From Streptomyces formicae (lineage in GTDB: Bacteria > Actinomycetota > Actinomycetes > Streptomycetales > Streptomycetaceae): a DNA stretch of 64,000 nt. Positions 7,981 to 18,000 of this stretch are shown piece by piece. Numbering within the stretch: the stretch's first letter is position 1; every line of letters begins with the position of its first letter. Position numbers and translations under genes: made by a program. The stretch is from NCBI RefSeq assembly GCF_002556545.1, contig NZ_CP022685.1, positions 7,046,001 to 7,110,000 of the forward strand, given 5' to 3'. The notes under the pieces are model-generated. The model was not told where the DNA came from and ran no database searches. It saw only the letters and a program-made list of their open reading frames with translations.

Positions 7981-9148
7981 ACAGGTCGAGCAGCGCCTGC
8001 GCCGGATCGTCGGGGGAGCCCGGCCCCGAGGAGGAACCGGTCCCGTGCGCTTCCTCGCCGTCGAACGTGACGACCTCCGCGCCGCGCGGGAACATGTCCC
8101 GCTCGTACGCGGCGAGCGCCGTCTCGATGTCGTCGGGGTGCGCGGCGATGGCCTTGGCGAGTTCGGCGCCGTCGAGCATGGCCAGGTTGGCGCCCTCGCC
8201 GTTCGGGGCCGCGAGGTGCGCGGCGTCGCCGAGGAGGGTGACTCCCGGCTTCCGCTCCCAGCGGAGCCCGGACGGCAGGGCGTGCAAGGAGCGCAGGACC
8301 GGCGTGGTGTCGCTCTCGCCGATCAGCGCGGTGAGCTCGGGCGCCCAGCCGTCAAACTCCTGAGCGATCCGTGCGAGGGTCGCGGGCGCGGCGGCGTCGG
8401 TGAAGTCGATGGCGTTGGCGTCGAACCAGTCCTGCGGCACGGGCAGCCCCACGTACGCGTGCAGCGTGTCGCCCTTCTCCCGGTGGGCGAAGATCTCCTT
8501 GCCGGGGGACGGCGCGACCATCATGCCGCCGCCGACCGCCTTCGCCGCGGCCGGGTGACGGGTGTCGGCCTCGAAGAGGTACGTCTCCACCACCGACTTG
8601 CCGACGTATTCGGGTATGGCGTCGGTGAGCAGCGGCCGGACCCTGGACCAGGCGCCGTCCGCGCCGACCAGCAGGTTCGTGGTGATGGTGCCGCCGTCGG
8701 CGAAGGTCACCTCGTGGCGCCCCTCGCCGAGGGCGCGGACGCCGCTGACCTTGTGGCCCCAGCGCACGGTCTCGGCGGGGAGCGAGTCGAGCAGGACCTG
8801 GCGCAGGTCGCCGCGCGGCACCTCGGGGCGGCCGCCCGTGCCGTCGTCGGGCTTGTCCAGAGTGACGGTCCCGTCCGGGTCGAGAACACGCAGGGCCTGT
8901 CGGCCCGCCAGGATGATGGCGTGGAACTCGTCCATCAAGTCGGCGTCCTGCAAGGCGAGTTGGCCGTTGTAGTCGTGGATGTCGAGCAGCCCGCCCTGTG
9001 TGCGGGCCGACGGGGACGACTCCGCCTCGTAGACCGTGGCCTCGATGCCGTGGACGTGCAGGACGCGGGCGAGCGTCAGCCCGCCGAGTCCAGCGCCGAT
9101 GATCGTGACGGGGCTGACGGGGCTGACGGGGCTGACGGGGCTGTTCAT
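7955..9148 (-). CDS. FAD-dependent monooxygenase, TetX-like
   Basis: Class A flavoprotein monooxygenase of 397 aa. The N-terminal dinucleotide-binding motif is VTIIGAGLGGLTLARVLHVH; the second FAD motif is LLGDAAHLAAPNGEGANLAM near residue 300. No transmembrane helices. Closest recognisable relatives are Tet(X)-type and related hydroxylases that modify antibiotics or aromatic compounds with NAD(P)H and oxygen. The N terminus has four copies of Ser-Pro-Val encoded by a 9-bp repeat. A good Shine-Dalgarno, AAGGAG, precedes the ATG. The role could be detoxification, as the neighbouring MFS and peroxide genes suggest, but this is inference. Confidence 0.87.
   Translation of the reverse strand: MNSPVSPVSPVSPVTIIGAGLGGLTLARVLHVHGIEATVYEAESSPSARTQGGLLDIHDYNGQLALQDADLMDEFHAIILAGRQALRVLDPDGTVTLDKPDDGTGGRPEVPRGDLRQVLLDSLPAETVRWGHKVSGVRALGEGRHEVTFADGGTITTNLLVGADGAWSRVRPLLTDAIPEYVGKSVVETYLFEADTRHPAAAKAVGGGMMVAPSPGKEIFAHREKGDTLHAYVGLPVPQDWFDANAIDFTDAAAPATLARIAQEFDGWAPELTALIGESDTTPVLRSLHALPSGLRWERKPGVTLLGDAAHLAAPNGEGANLAMLDGAELAKAIAAHPDDIETALAAYERDMFPRGAEVVTFDGEEAHGTGSSSGPGSPDDPAQALLDLFTAPDRTP
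9105..9145 (-). repeat. 9-bp tandem repeat at the monooxygenase N terminus
   Basis: Four consecutive copies of AGCCCCGTC (coding strand) encode Ser-Pro-Val repeats directly after the start and before the FAD-binding strand. This is probably replication slippage without effect on the fold. Confidence 0.85.
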
Positions 9149-9349
9149 GGTGGTGGCTCCTTGAGGAGAGAGGAGAGAGCCGACCGGTGAAGTCCGGTCG
9201 GCCGCCGTTCCTGCAAGGTGTCAGCGCCCGCCTACAACACACCTACAGGCCACCGATAGGCCGCGACCTGCACCGACAGGTCACCGATCGCACCCAAAGC
9301 CCCACCGGCCCCGGACCGGTCCCGGATCCGGACCTGCCCCCCGTCCCGG

Positions 9350-9763
<414 letters not shown>

Positions 9764-9832
9764 GGGGTCCACCTTTTCTCTTCGTCTCGTCCAGTCGTAC
9801 GGGGCCGTGTCGCCCCGAAGGGAAGTAGAGCA

Positions 9833-9847
9833 CACAACTCAGTTGTG
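9833..9847. promoter_or_regulatory. OhrR operator (inverted repeat) in the ohr/ohrR intergenic region
   Basis: Perfect palindrome CACAACT-C-AGTTGTG, followed immediately by a further half-site (CACAACTCAATGG). It lies between the divergent ohr and ohrR genes, as MarR-type OhrR operators do. Confidence 0.85.
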
Positions 9848-9879
9848 CACAACTCAATGGCGCACGGTACTCTGCTCGT

Positions 9880-10377
9880 ATGCCGAACGCCGACGTCCGG
9901 GACGAGGACTTCCTCCGTCTCGACCACCAGATCTGCTTCTCCCTGCACGCCGCCACGCGCGCCTTCAACGCCGTCTACCGGACGGCGCTGAAGGACCTCG
10001 GCCTGACCTACCCCCAGTACCTGGTGATGCTCGTGCTCTGGGAGGACGGCGAGCTGCCCGTCAAGCGGATCGGGGAACGCCTGCGGCTCGACTCCGGCAC
10101 GCTGTCGCCGCTGCTCAAGCGCCTTGAGGCGACGGGGTACGTGGAGCGTCGGCGCAGCGCCGACGACGAGCGTTCCGTCACCGTCCGCCCGACCGGGGAG
10201 GGTGTCGCGCTGCGCGAGCGCGCCGTCGCCGTGCCCCGCGCGATCGCGGGCGCCACGGGCCTGGACCTCGACGAGGTCAGGGACCTGCGCGCCCGGCTCA
10301 TCGCCCTGACGGAGGCGCTGGACGGGGCGCAGCCGGACCTGGACACTCCTGCGGGCGCCTGCGGGGTGGCCGAATGA
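9880..10377 (+). CDS. ohrR: OhrR, MarR-family organic peroxide sensor
   Basis: Repressor of 165 aa. It has the conserved N-terminal peroxidatic cysteine in [15 protein letters not shown] (Cys19) and the winged helix [20 protein letters not shown] with the wing [11 protein letters not shown]. OhrR releases its operator when Cys19 is oxidised by organic peroxides, inducing ohr. A further Cys lies close to the C terminus (GACGVAE). The gene overlaps the following isomerase-like gene in an ATGA junction, so that enzyme is expressed with the repressor and is presumably peroxide-responsive. Confidence 0.93.
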   Translation: MPNADVRDEDFLRLDHQICFSLHAATRAFNAVYRTALKDLGLTYPQYLVMLVLWEDGELPVKRIGERLRLDSGTLSPLLKRLEATGYVERRRSADDERSVTVRPTGEGVALRERAVAVPRAIAGATGLDLDEVRDLRARLIALTEALDGAQPDLDTPAGACGVAE

Positions 10378-11180
10378 TCTCCACCGACGCACATCGGGCG
10401 GCGATCGCCGCGGAGAGCGCGAGGTTCGCCGAGGTCATCGAGGGTGCGGACCTGGCGACACCCGTCCCCGGCTGCCCCGGCTGGACGCTGCTCGACCTGG
10501 TCAGGCACGCCGGAAGCGTGCAGCGCTGGTTCGCCGTACTGCTGCGGCAGTCCGTCCAGGAACCGCCGCGCGCCCGCGAGGTGGACCTGCGTCTTCCGGC
10601 GGGGGACGAGGGCTGGCCCGGCTGGCTCCGCGCGGGCGCGGCGGAGGCGGCCGACGTCTTCGGGTCCACCGACCTGGATGCCCCGATGTGGACGTGGGGC
10701 GCGGACAGGCACGCCAGGTTCTGGGTGCGGCGCATGCTGTTCGAGACGCTGGTGCACCGCGTCGACGCGGAGGCCGCGCTCGGACTGCCGTCCACGATCG
10801 ATCCCGCCCTCGCGGCCGACGGCGTGGACGAGTTCTTGGTCAACCTGCCCTTCGCCACGCCCTTCGCGCCCGGGGTGGCCCGCTTGCGGGGCGCGGGGGA
10901 GACGATCCGCTTCCGCCGCACGGACGTGGCGGATTCGGCGGACTCGATGGACCCGGTGGTCTCGGCAGGGGAGTGGCTCGTCCGGCTGGGGCCCGACGAG
11001 TTCGGCGTCGTACGGGAGGCGGCGGGCGATCGGGAACACCCTGCGGCCGCCACGGTCGCGGGGCCCGCCGCGGACCTGCTCCTGCTCCTGTACGGCAGGA
11101 CGGACCGGGCCGACGCGGCGTTCGAGGTGTCGGGGGACGAGGCACTGCTGGCGCGCTGGTCCGACAACTCCCGCTTCTGA
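10374..11180 (+). CDS. Maleylpyruvate isomerase-family (MDMPI/DinB) mycothiol-dependent protein
   Basis: Protein of 268 aa with the MDMPI N-terminal domain: [20 protein letters not shown] is the family hallmark, and the metal-site histidines are seen in DLVRHAG and [10 protein letters not shown]. The C-terminal part is the small SCP2-like domain. Family members are metal enzymes that use mycothiol, the actinobacterial glutathione substitute, for isomerisation or conjugation. It is translationally coupled to ohrR, suggesting a role in thiol-dependent detoxification during peroxide stress; the actual substrate is not predictable. Confidence 0.85.
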   Translation: MISTDAHRAAIAAESARFAEVIEGADLATPVPGCPGWTLLDLVRHAGSVQRWFAVLLRQSVQEPPRAREVDLRLPAGDEGWPGWLRAGAAEAADVFGSTDLDAPMWTWGADRHARFWVRRMLFETLVHRVDAEAALGLPSTIDPALAADGVDEFLVNLPFATPFAPGVARLRGAGETIRFRRTDVADSADSMDPVVSAGEWLVRLGPDEFGVVREAAGDREHPAAATVAGPAADLLLLLYGRTDRADAAFEVSGDEALLARWSDNSRF

Positions 11181-11197
11181 AGCGGGAGTTGTCGGAG
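11161..11197. terminator. Very strong 18-bp stem terminator spanning a stop codon
   Basis: Perfect inverted repeat of 18 bp arms around a single T at 11179. The left arm encodes the last residues (Asp-Asn-Ser-Arg-Phe), and the TGA stop forms the apex. It separates the ohrR operon from the convergent small secreted protein gene and can act in both directions. Confidence 0.8.
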
Positions 11198-11213
11198 GAG
11201 GCCGGCCGGGTTC

Positions 11214-11597
11214 TCAGTCGGTGATCGTCACACAGGGCAGCCCGACGCTGTCGCCACCGCGGAAGCCCTCGGCGCAGAGCCGGGTGCCCGCGGGGAAGTG
11301 CCGCTGGGGGTACGCCTGGTCGCGGTAGGTCCGGAACGCGTCGACGTCCTCGACCTTGGTGTTGGCGCTCCACCCGTCGGTGGTCCACACGCGCGCGGAG
11401 ATCCGGTGGGGCTGGTTGGTGTTGATGACGGACACCTCGACCCGGCCGAGGTAGGTGCCCGAGTCGTACGTCTCGATGCAGACGGAGTTGTTGCACCACT
11501 TGCCGTCGGCCGAGGCGGTGGGCCCCGCGGCGAGGACGAGTCCGACGGCGGCGGCGGTCGCGCCGATACCGGCGACGATCTTGCGAAGGTTGGTCAT
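11214..11597 (-). CDS. Small secreted protein of unknown function
   Basis: 127 aa with a clear Sec signal peptide (MTNLRKIVAGIGATAAAVGL..., cleavage likely after ASA in PTASA-DG). The mature part of about 96 aa has four cysteines (KWCNNSVC near its start, LCAE and LPC near its end), consistent with two disulfides, and is otherwise polar. I do not recognise a family. It is transcribed away from the isomerase gene and follows the large VCBS gene on the same strand after 90 bp. Confidence 0.75.
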   Translation of the reverse strand: MTNLRKIVAGIGATAAAVGLVLAAGPTASADGKWCNNSVCIETYDSGTYLGRVEVSVINTNQPHRISARVWTTDGWSANTKVEDVDAFRTYRDQAYPQRHFPAGTRLCAEGFRGGDSVGLPCVTITD

Positions 11598-11687
11598 GGC
11601 GTGCCCAACGAAGGCGCCGGGCCCTTGTTACGCAGAGTCATCCTGCGGAGGGGACCGGCGCCTTCGTGGTGCTCGCGGTGCGGCCGG

Positions 11688-14600
11688 TCAGCTCAGTGAC
11701 CGCAGGCCGCTCCAGCCGCTCGCGCCGACCGTGACCGGGGCGCCCAGGCCCGTCGGGGTGAGCCGGGGGTGGAACCTCAGGCCCGCGCTCGTGCCGGGGG
11801 CGGTGGCCCACAGGTCGGGTCGGCCGTCGTTGTCGGCGTCGCCTCCGGAGGCCAGCAGCGGTACGGCGGCCGGACCGAAGCCCGAGGCCACGCGGGTGCG
11901 CGCCGAGGCGTCGCCGAACCCTTCGCCGCCGGGCCCCGTGCCCTGGGACAGGAAGAGCTCGCCGCTGGACCTCTTGCGGACCAGCAGGTCGACGTGGCCG
12001 TTCCCCGTGACGTCACCGGGGGCGGCGAGGTCGTAGTCCGTCCAGTCGCCGTCGCCGATGAGGACGGGCTCGGCGTACTCGTCCAAGTAGCCGTACGGGT
12101 GGCCGTAGTAGAGCCAGAGGTGCTTGCCCTCCTTGACCAGCAGGTCGGGGAAGGAGGGCAGGTCCGCTTCGCCGATCTCGCCGTCGCCGTCCAGGTCGGT
12201 CGGCCCGTCGACGTCGCCGACGGCGAGGATCTGGTCGGCGTTCCTGAAGTGGTCGTCGGCCTCGTCGGCGACGGTGAGGTCCAGGCGCTGGTCCTCGCAG
12301 GCGGCGTCCTGCGCGCTCTCGCCCTGACCGGTGCAGGCGTACCCGAAGCCGTTGTTGGGATACATGTGCAGTTGCCGGGAGCCCTTGGCGCCCGTGGTGG
12401 CGATGACATCCTCGTAGCCGTCGCCGCTCCAGTCGCCCCGGTGGGTGATCAGGGAGCCGTCGAAGGAGTGCTTGCTCGCGGGCGACGGGGTGGCCGGGCG
12501 ACCGTCGCCGATGCCCGGGTACAGCGCCAGCTCTCCGTTCGCGCGCAGGGCGAGGAGGTCGGGGTTGCCGTCGCCGTTGAGGTCGCCGGGCTCGTCCGGC
12601 TGCCCGGGGGAGTCGGCGTAGAAGGAGTAGACGGCCGTGTCGGAGCGGTTGTTCGCCTTGTCCAGGGAGCGGACGATCAGGCGGTGCGGCCCCGCCGACG
12701 GCGGGGTGAGCTTCACGGTGGCGCTGCCGCCCGCCTTGGCGGGGGACGCGCTGCGGACGGTGGGGTCCCAGTCACTCCAGTACTCGTACTTCACCACGTC
12801 ACCGACGCCGCCCGCGGAGAAGGTGAACGACCCCTGCGTACGGGCGTCTCCGGTCTTCTCGGGCTTGCCGTTCGCGCCGTCGGGGAACTGCGCGGAGGTC
12901 GCCGACGGCGGGTTCGAGGGCCGGTCGGGGTCGAACGCGAAGCGGCAGCCGGGGGCGCCGAGGGTGGGACGCCAGTCGGAGGCCGCCTTGCCGTCGCGGG
13001 CCTGCACCTTCCACGAGTAGCTGCCCTTGGCCGCGCCGATGTGCTTCTTGAGCAGGCTCTTGGAGACGGTGGTGCGCGCGACGCCCTTGTTGGAGACCTT
13101 GACGTCGCGGTTGACGATCAGTCCGGGGTTCGCGTCGTGCTTGCCGGTGGGCCACAGGTGGAACCGGGCGGTGACGGTGCCGCCGTCCGGGTCGGAGACC
13201 TTCGCGGTCAGCTGGACGTCGGTGTTGCCGAGCGTGACGTGGGTGCCGTTGTCGCCGCAGCGGCCGCCGACGATCGTCGAGGGCACGGTGTCGACGGCGG
13301 TCGGCAGGTTCGGGGTGCTGTTGTACGTGGTGGAGAGCACCGCGGTCCGCGCGTCGAACTTCTTCCACGCGTTGACGTTCGACTCGTCGGCGCGCAGCCC
13401 GAGCGCCAGCTTGTTCCACTTGCCCGCGGCGGCCTTGGCGGTGACCTTGGTGGTGTCGAACTCCAGGTTGCCCGCGGGGCAGGAACTCGACCAGCCCTTG
13501 GCCCCGTTGACGGTCGCGTACTTCTCGTACCAGGCGGGCTGCTTGTTCCACGTCGTCGCCGAGGAGATCGCCGCGGTCAGCCACAGCTCGACCGGCTTCT
13601 TCGTGCACGACCACGAGTGCGTGTTCTTGATCCGCATCGTGGACCTGGTGATCTGCTTGCCGTGCAGCGAGCGAGGGTTGAACTGGACGAAGGACCGCCA
13701 GGTGCCTCCGGTCTCCGACTCGTGACCGACCCGGGCCACGTGCGAGGAGTGGTTCCAGTACGAGGTGCCCGGGTGCTTCTTGGAGACGGACGTCCAGCCG
13801 AGGCGCGGGCTGGAGACCGAGGGGTCGATGTAGACGGGATAGACCGTCTCCGGGTGCGTCAGGAGGTCCCGGTCGGGGGTGAGGACCATCTCGTCGCCGT
13901 CCACGCGGATCGGCATGCGGGACTCGCCCGCGCCCTCGCGGGGCTCGAAGGGGTTCTCGTCGGCGCGCGGCGACGTCCCGCCGACGGACCGGGCCAGCAC
14001 CTTGGCGCCGTCGCCGGTGGGGCGCCCCGCGGAGTCCCACATGGTCGGGGTCGGCGCGGTGAAGACGACCTTGCCCGCGGGGTTGCGCGCGGTGAGGTTC
14101 CCCTCGCCGTCGGCGCGCACGTCGACGCCGTCGCTCGCCAGGGCGAAGCGGAGGGACTTGAGCGCCGGATCGTGCGCCGCTTCGGCGTCCTTGACGACGA
14201 GCACCTGCTGGAAGCCGTTGACCGAGGCCCGCAACTTCACGTCCACGCCGGGGAGTACGTCGGGGTACGTGGCGGTGTCCCCTTCGACCTTCGGCGCGGG
14301 TAGCTCGCCCGGCCAGCCCACGCTCATGGAGCGCCCGTCGCGGGTGACCGTGGCCAGCGGGGTCTTCTTCCCGCCGCCGGAGAACCGTACGCCTACCGAG
14401 GCCGCGCGGGGCGCGAGCGTGCCGTCGGCCTGCTCCTCCAGGGTCTCGTCGACGTCAACGAGCTTGCCGTCGCGCTTCGTTCGGACGGGGACGGTCGCGG
14501 TGTCCTGGGTGAAGGTGCCGTCGGGGTTCGCGTACACCGTGGCGTACTCGGTGCGCCCGGAGACGACCTCCACCCGGTCCCCGCTCCGTGCGGCCTGCCG

Positions 14601-14768
14601 GGACGCGGCGGTCTCCTCGGCAGGTCCGGCGGAGGTTCCCTCGCTGCCCGCGGGCCGGGCGTCGGCAACGGCCGGGGAAACGGCGGTCACCCCCACACCC
14701 GCCGACAGGGCGCCAACGACCAGGGCCGCAAGCCCTGTTCGCCATCTGGAATGCGGACGACAAGGCAT
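11688..14768 (-). CDS. Secreted DNRLRE / VCBS (FG-GAP) repeat protein
   Basis: 1026-aa exported protein. An N-terminal signal peptide (TGLAALVVGALSAGVGVTAV, cleaved near VADA) is followed by a region with TEYATVYANPDGTFTQDT, typical of wall-associated RHS/DNRLRE proteins. A DNRLRE domain follows with YPVYIDPSVSS and GTWRSFVQFNPRSL at about 300-370, then a fibronectin-like region. At the C terminus are several calcium-binding-like VCBS/FG-GAP repeats (DLNGDGNPDLLALR, DWSGDGYEDVIATT, DLDGDGEIGEADLP, GDVTGNGHVDLLVR, DADNDGRPDLWATA). The gene is divergent from the giant RHS gene, and the two share the TEYAT/DNRLRE style of wall proteins. The function is unknown; surface adhesion or polysaccharide binding is plausible. 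Confidence 0.88.
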   Translation of the reverse strand: MPCRPHSRWRTGLAALVVGALSAGVGVTAVSPAVADARPAGSEGTSAGPAEETAASRQAARSGDRVEVVSGRTEYATVYANPDGTFTQDTATVPVRTKRDGKLVDVDETLEEQADGTLAPRAASVGVRFSGGGKKTPLATVTRDGRSMSVGWPGELPAPKVEGDTATYPDVLPGVDVKLRASVNGFQQVLVVKDAEAAHDPALKSLRFALASDGVDVRADGEGNLTARNPAGKVVFTAPTPTMWDSAGRPTGDGAKVLARSVGGTSPRADENPFEPREGAGESRMPIRVDGDEMVLTPDRDLLTHPETVYPVYIDPSVSSPRLGWTSVSKKHPGTSYWNHSSHVARVGHESETGGTWRSFVQFNPRSLHGKQITRSTMRIKNTHSWSCTKKPVELWLTAAISSATTWNKQPAWYEKYATVNGAKGWSSSCPAGNLEFDTTKVTAKAAAGKWNKLALGLRADESNVNAWKKFDARTAVLSTTYNSTPNLPTAVDTVPSTIVGGRCGDNGTHVTLGNTDVQLTAKVSDPDGGTVTARFHLWPTGKHDANPGLIVNRDVKVSNKGVARTTVSKSLLKKHIGAAKGSYSWKVQARDGKAASDWRPTLGAPGCRFAFDPDRPSNPPSATSAQFPDGANGKPEKTGDARTQGSFTFSAGGVGDVVKYEYWSDWDPTVRSASPAKAGGSATVKLTPPSAGPHRLIVRSLDKANNRSDTAVYSFYADSPGQPDEPGDLNGDGNPDLLALRANGELALYPGIGDGRPATPSPASKHSFDGSLITHRGDWSGDGYEDVIATTGAKGSRQLHMYPNNGFGYACTGQGESAQDAACEDQRLDLTVADEADDHFRNADQILAVGDVDGPTDLDGDGEIGEADLPSFPDLLVKEGKHLWLYYGHPYGYLDEYAEPVLIGDGDWTDYDLAAPGDVTGNGHVDLLVRKRSSGELFLSQGTGPGGEGFGDASARTRVASGFGPAAVPLLASGGDADNDGRPDLWATAPGTSAGLRFHPRLTPTGLGAPVTVGASGWSGLRSLS

Positions 14769-15028
14769 GCGTCTTCCTCTTCATTCAATCCTCGGAAATC
14801 CGGGCAAGTAAAGCACGCGTCAAGAGGAGCTGTGTGTCCGGGTCGATTTCGGTGATTCTCGTGATCGGCTACTTCATGAGATCCGGCCAGGTCAAGGGCC
14901 TTCTGTCGGTAACCGACCCCGTCAAAGGTCATGGCAATTGCTTTCATCGATGTCCATGTCATGAATGAGTAAAGGCCGTGCTAGGTTCTCCGGCGTCCAT
15001 CAGCCCTTGATGCGGGAGCTCTTGAAGA

Positions 15029-18000
15029 ATGCGTGCGTCTTCCCTCATAAACTCCGGGTCCAGGCCCGCGCGTTCGGACCGGAGAAGGCGCCGCACCCGG
15101 CGCGTGGTCACCACGTTGACGGCGACGGCGTTGCTGAGCGGACTGCTCACCGCCGAGACGCTGGCGATGACGAGGCTGTCCCTGCGCGAGTTGCAGAGCA
15201 CGAAGCCCGTGCCCGTCACGCCGGTCGAGGGCGGCAAGGCCACCTCGGGGGACGAGGCGGGCAAGAAGGCGTGGCGGAGCGTTCCCGACGCCGCCTGGCC
15301 CGAGCCGGGATCGGGCTCGGTCGAGCTCTCGGCCCCGGGGGAGAAGCCGGGGAAGAAGAAGGAATTGACGGCCGGTTCGCTGCCGGTCGACATCGCTTCG
15401 GTCAAGAATTCCGTCTCCGGTGAGGTCACCGTCGAGGTGCTCGACCGCAAGAGCACCGAAAAGGCGGGCGTCTCCGGGGTGCTGCTGTCCGTGGAATCCG
15501 GCGGCGGTGACGCGGAACTCGGCGTCGACTACTCGTCGTTCCGCAACGCCCTGGGAGCCGACTGGGGCTCGCGGCTGACGCTGGCGCGGGTTCCCGAGTG
15601 CGCGCTGACCGGTTCCGGAAAGGGCGACTGCGCGGCCGTTCCTGTCGAGTCGGTCCGTAATGACGCGGACCAGCGGATGGTCAGCGCGCGGGTGGACTTG
15701 GGGGAGAGCGAGTCCCCCAAGAAGGACTCGCCCAAGGCGCCCGCCCGCAAGGCGCGTTCGCTGTTCGCCGTGCAAGCCGCCCCGTCCGGCGCGAGCGGCG
15801 GTGGCGGTGACTTCCGGGCCACGCCCCTGTCGCCGTCCGGTTCGTGGGAGGCGGGCGACTCCTCCGGCGGGTTCTCCTGGTCGTACGACCTGCAGACCCC
15901 GGACGTGCCGGGGGACATGGGCCCCGAGCTCTCCCTCGGCTACTCGTCCTCCTCGGTCGACGGGCGCACGGCGGCGACCAACAACCAGGCGAACAACGTC
16001 GGTGACGGCTGGAGCCTGGAGCCCGGCTTCGTCGAGCGCCGCTACACGTCCTGCAACGCGGACATGAAGGGCGGCAACAACAAGGCCAAGAACGGCGACC
16101 TGTGCTGGGGCGGCGACAACGCCGTGCTTTCGCTGGGCGGTTCCACCACCGAGCTCGTACGCGACGACACCACGGGCGCCTGGAAGCCGCAGCACGACGA
16201 CGGCAGCAAGGTCGAACTCGTCAAGGACGCGGCCCGGGGGAACGGCGACAACGACGGCGAGTACTGGAAGGTCACCGACACCGCGGGCGTCCAGTACTTC
16301 TTCGGCTACCACAAGCTGCCCGGCTGGAGCACGGGCAAGGCCACAACCGACTCCACCTGGACCGTGCCCGTGTACGGCAACCACGCGGGCGAACCCTGCC
16401 GCAAGGACGCCTTCGCCGATTCCTGGTGCCAGCAGGGCTGGCGCTGGAACCTCGACTACGTCGTCACCCCGCACGGCGACGCGATGGCCTACTACTGGGG
16501 CAAGGAGCAGAACCGCTACGGCCGCGACGTCAGCCTGAGCACCGGCAAGTCGACGGCCACGCCCTACACGCGCGGCGGCTACCTGAAGAAGATCGAGTAC
16601 GGGCTGCGCAGCACCGACCTGTACACCGGCACTCCCGCGGCAAAGGTCACCCTCACCACCGCCGAACGCTGCCTGGCCACCTCCTCCTTCGACTGCGCGG
16701 CCACCAAGTTCACCGCCGCCAACGCCAAGCACTGGCCCGACGTCCCCTTCGACCAGCACTGCAAGTCCGGCGACGAGTGCAAGAACCGCTACAGTCCGTC
16801 CTTCTGGTCCCGCAAGCGCGTCACCGGCATCACCACCGAGGTGCGGGCCGGATCCGGCTACCAGAAGGTCGACTCCTGGAAGCTGACCCACTCCTTCCCC
16901 TCCACGGGTGACGGCTCGTCACCCGCCCTGTGGCTCAAGAGCGTTCAGCGCACCGGGCACACCGGCGGCACCGCCGAGACGATGCCCGCCGTCACCTTCC
17001 GCGGCACCCAGCTGGCCAACCGCGTCGACAAGACCGGCGACGGCATCCCGCCGCTGATCCGCTACCGCGTCCACGCCGTCGACACCGAGTCCGGCGGCAC
17101 CATCGGCGTCACCTACTCCGCGCCCGAGTGCTCGGCCAAGAGCCTGCCCGCCGAGGAGGGCAACACCAAGCGCTGCTACCCCGTCTACTGGACCTCGCCC
17201 GACTCGCCGGGAGCCGACTACAAGCCCACCAAGGACTGGTTCCACACCTATGTGGTCACCCAGGTCCGCGAGGAGGACAACGTCGGCGGCGCCCCCGCCA
17301 AGCAGACCGACTACACCTACCTCGGCGGCGCGGCCTGGGCGAAGACCGAGGACGAGTTCACCGAGGCCAAGTACCGCACCCACGCCGACTTCCGCGGCTA
17401 CGGCCACGTGAGGACGGAGACGGGGACGGGCACGGACGGCGCGAAGCTGCGCACCGAGACCCGCTACTTCCGGGGGATCCCCGGCGCCAAGGTCAAGGAC
17501 TCCGAGGGCGTGGAGGCCACCGACCACCCGGTGTTCGCGGGCATGACCCGCGACGAGGCCACCTACGAGGGCGGCAAGCTCATCGAGGCGTCCGCCTCCC
17601 TGCCCTGGAAGTCGGCGGCCACGGCGACCCGCAAGCGCGAGGGCCTGCCCGCGCTCCAGTCCTTCCTGGCCGACGACAACGGAACGGAGACGACCCGCAC
17701 CGCGGTGGGCGACTCCTGGCGCCGCACCAAGGTCGAGCGGACTTACGACTCCTACGGCATGCTCGCCACCGAGTCCGACCACGGCGACACCGCCAAGGCC
17801 GGTGACGAGACCTGTTCCACCACGACGTACGCCCGCAACACCAAGGCCAACCTGGTGGAGCTCGCGGCCTCGGTGAAGACCGTCGCCACGGCGTGCGGCA
17901 CCGCGCCGAACCTGCCGGGGGACCTGGTCTCCGAGAAGCGCACCTACTTCGACGACTCCACCACCCTCGGCGCCGCCCCCACCAAGGGCGACGTCACGCG

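Noticed and set aside
11769..14303. 844-codon plus-strand frame across the VCBS protein gene
   Set aside because: Antisense shadow of the minus-strand gene; the minus strand has a signal peptide and clear VCBS repeats.
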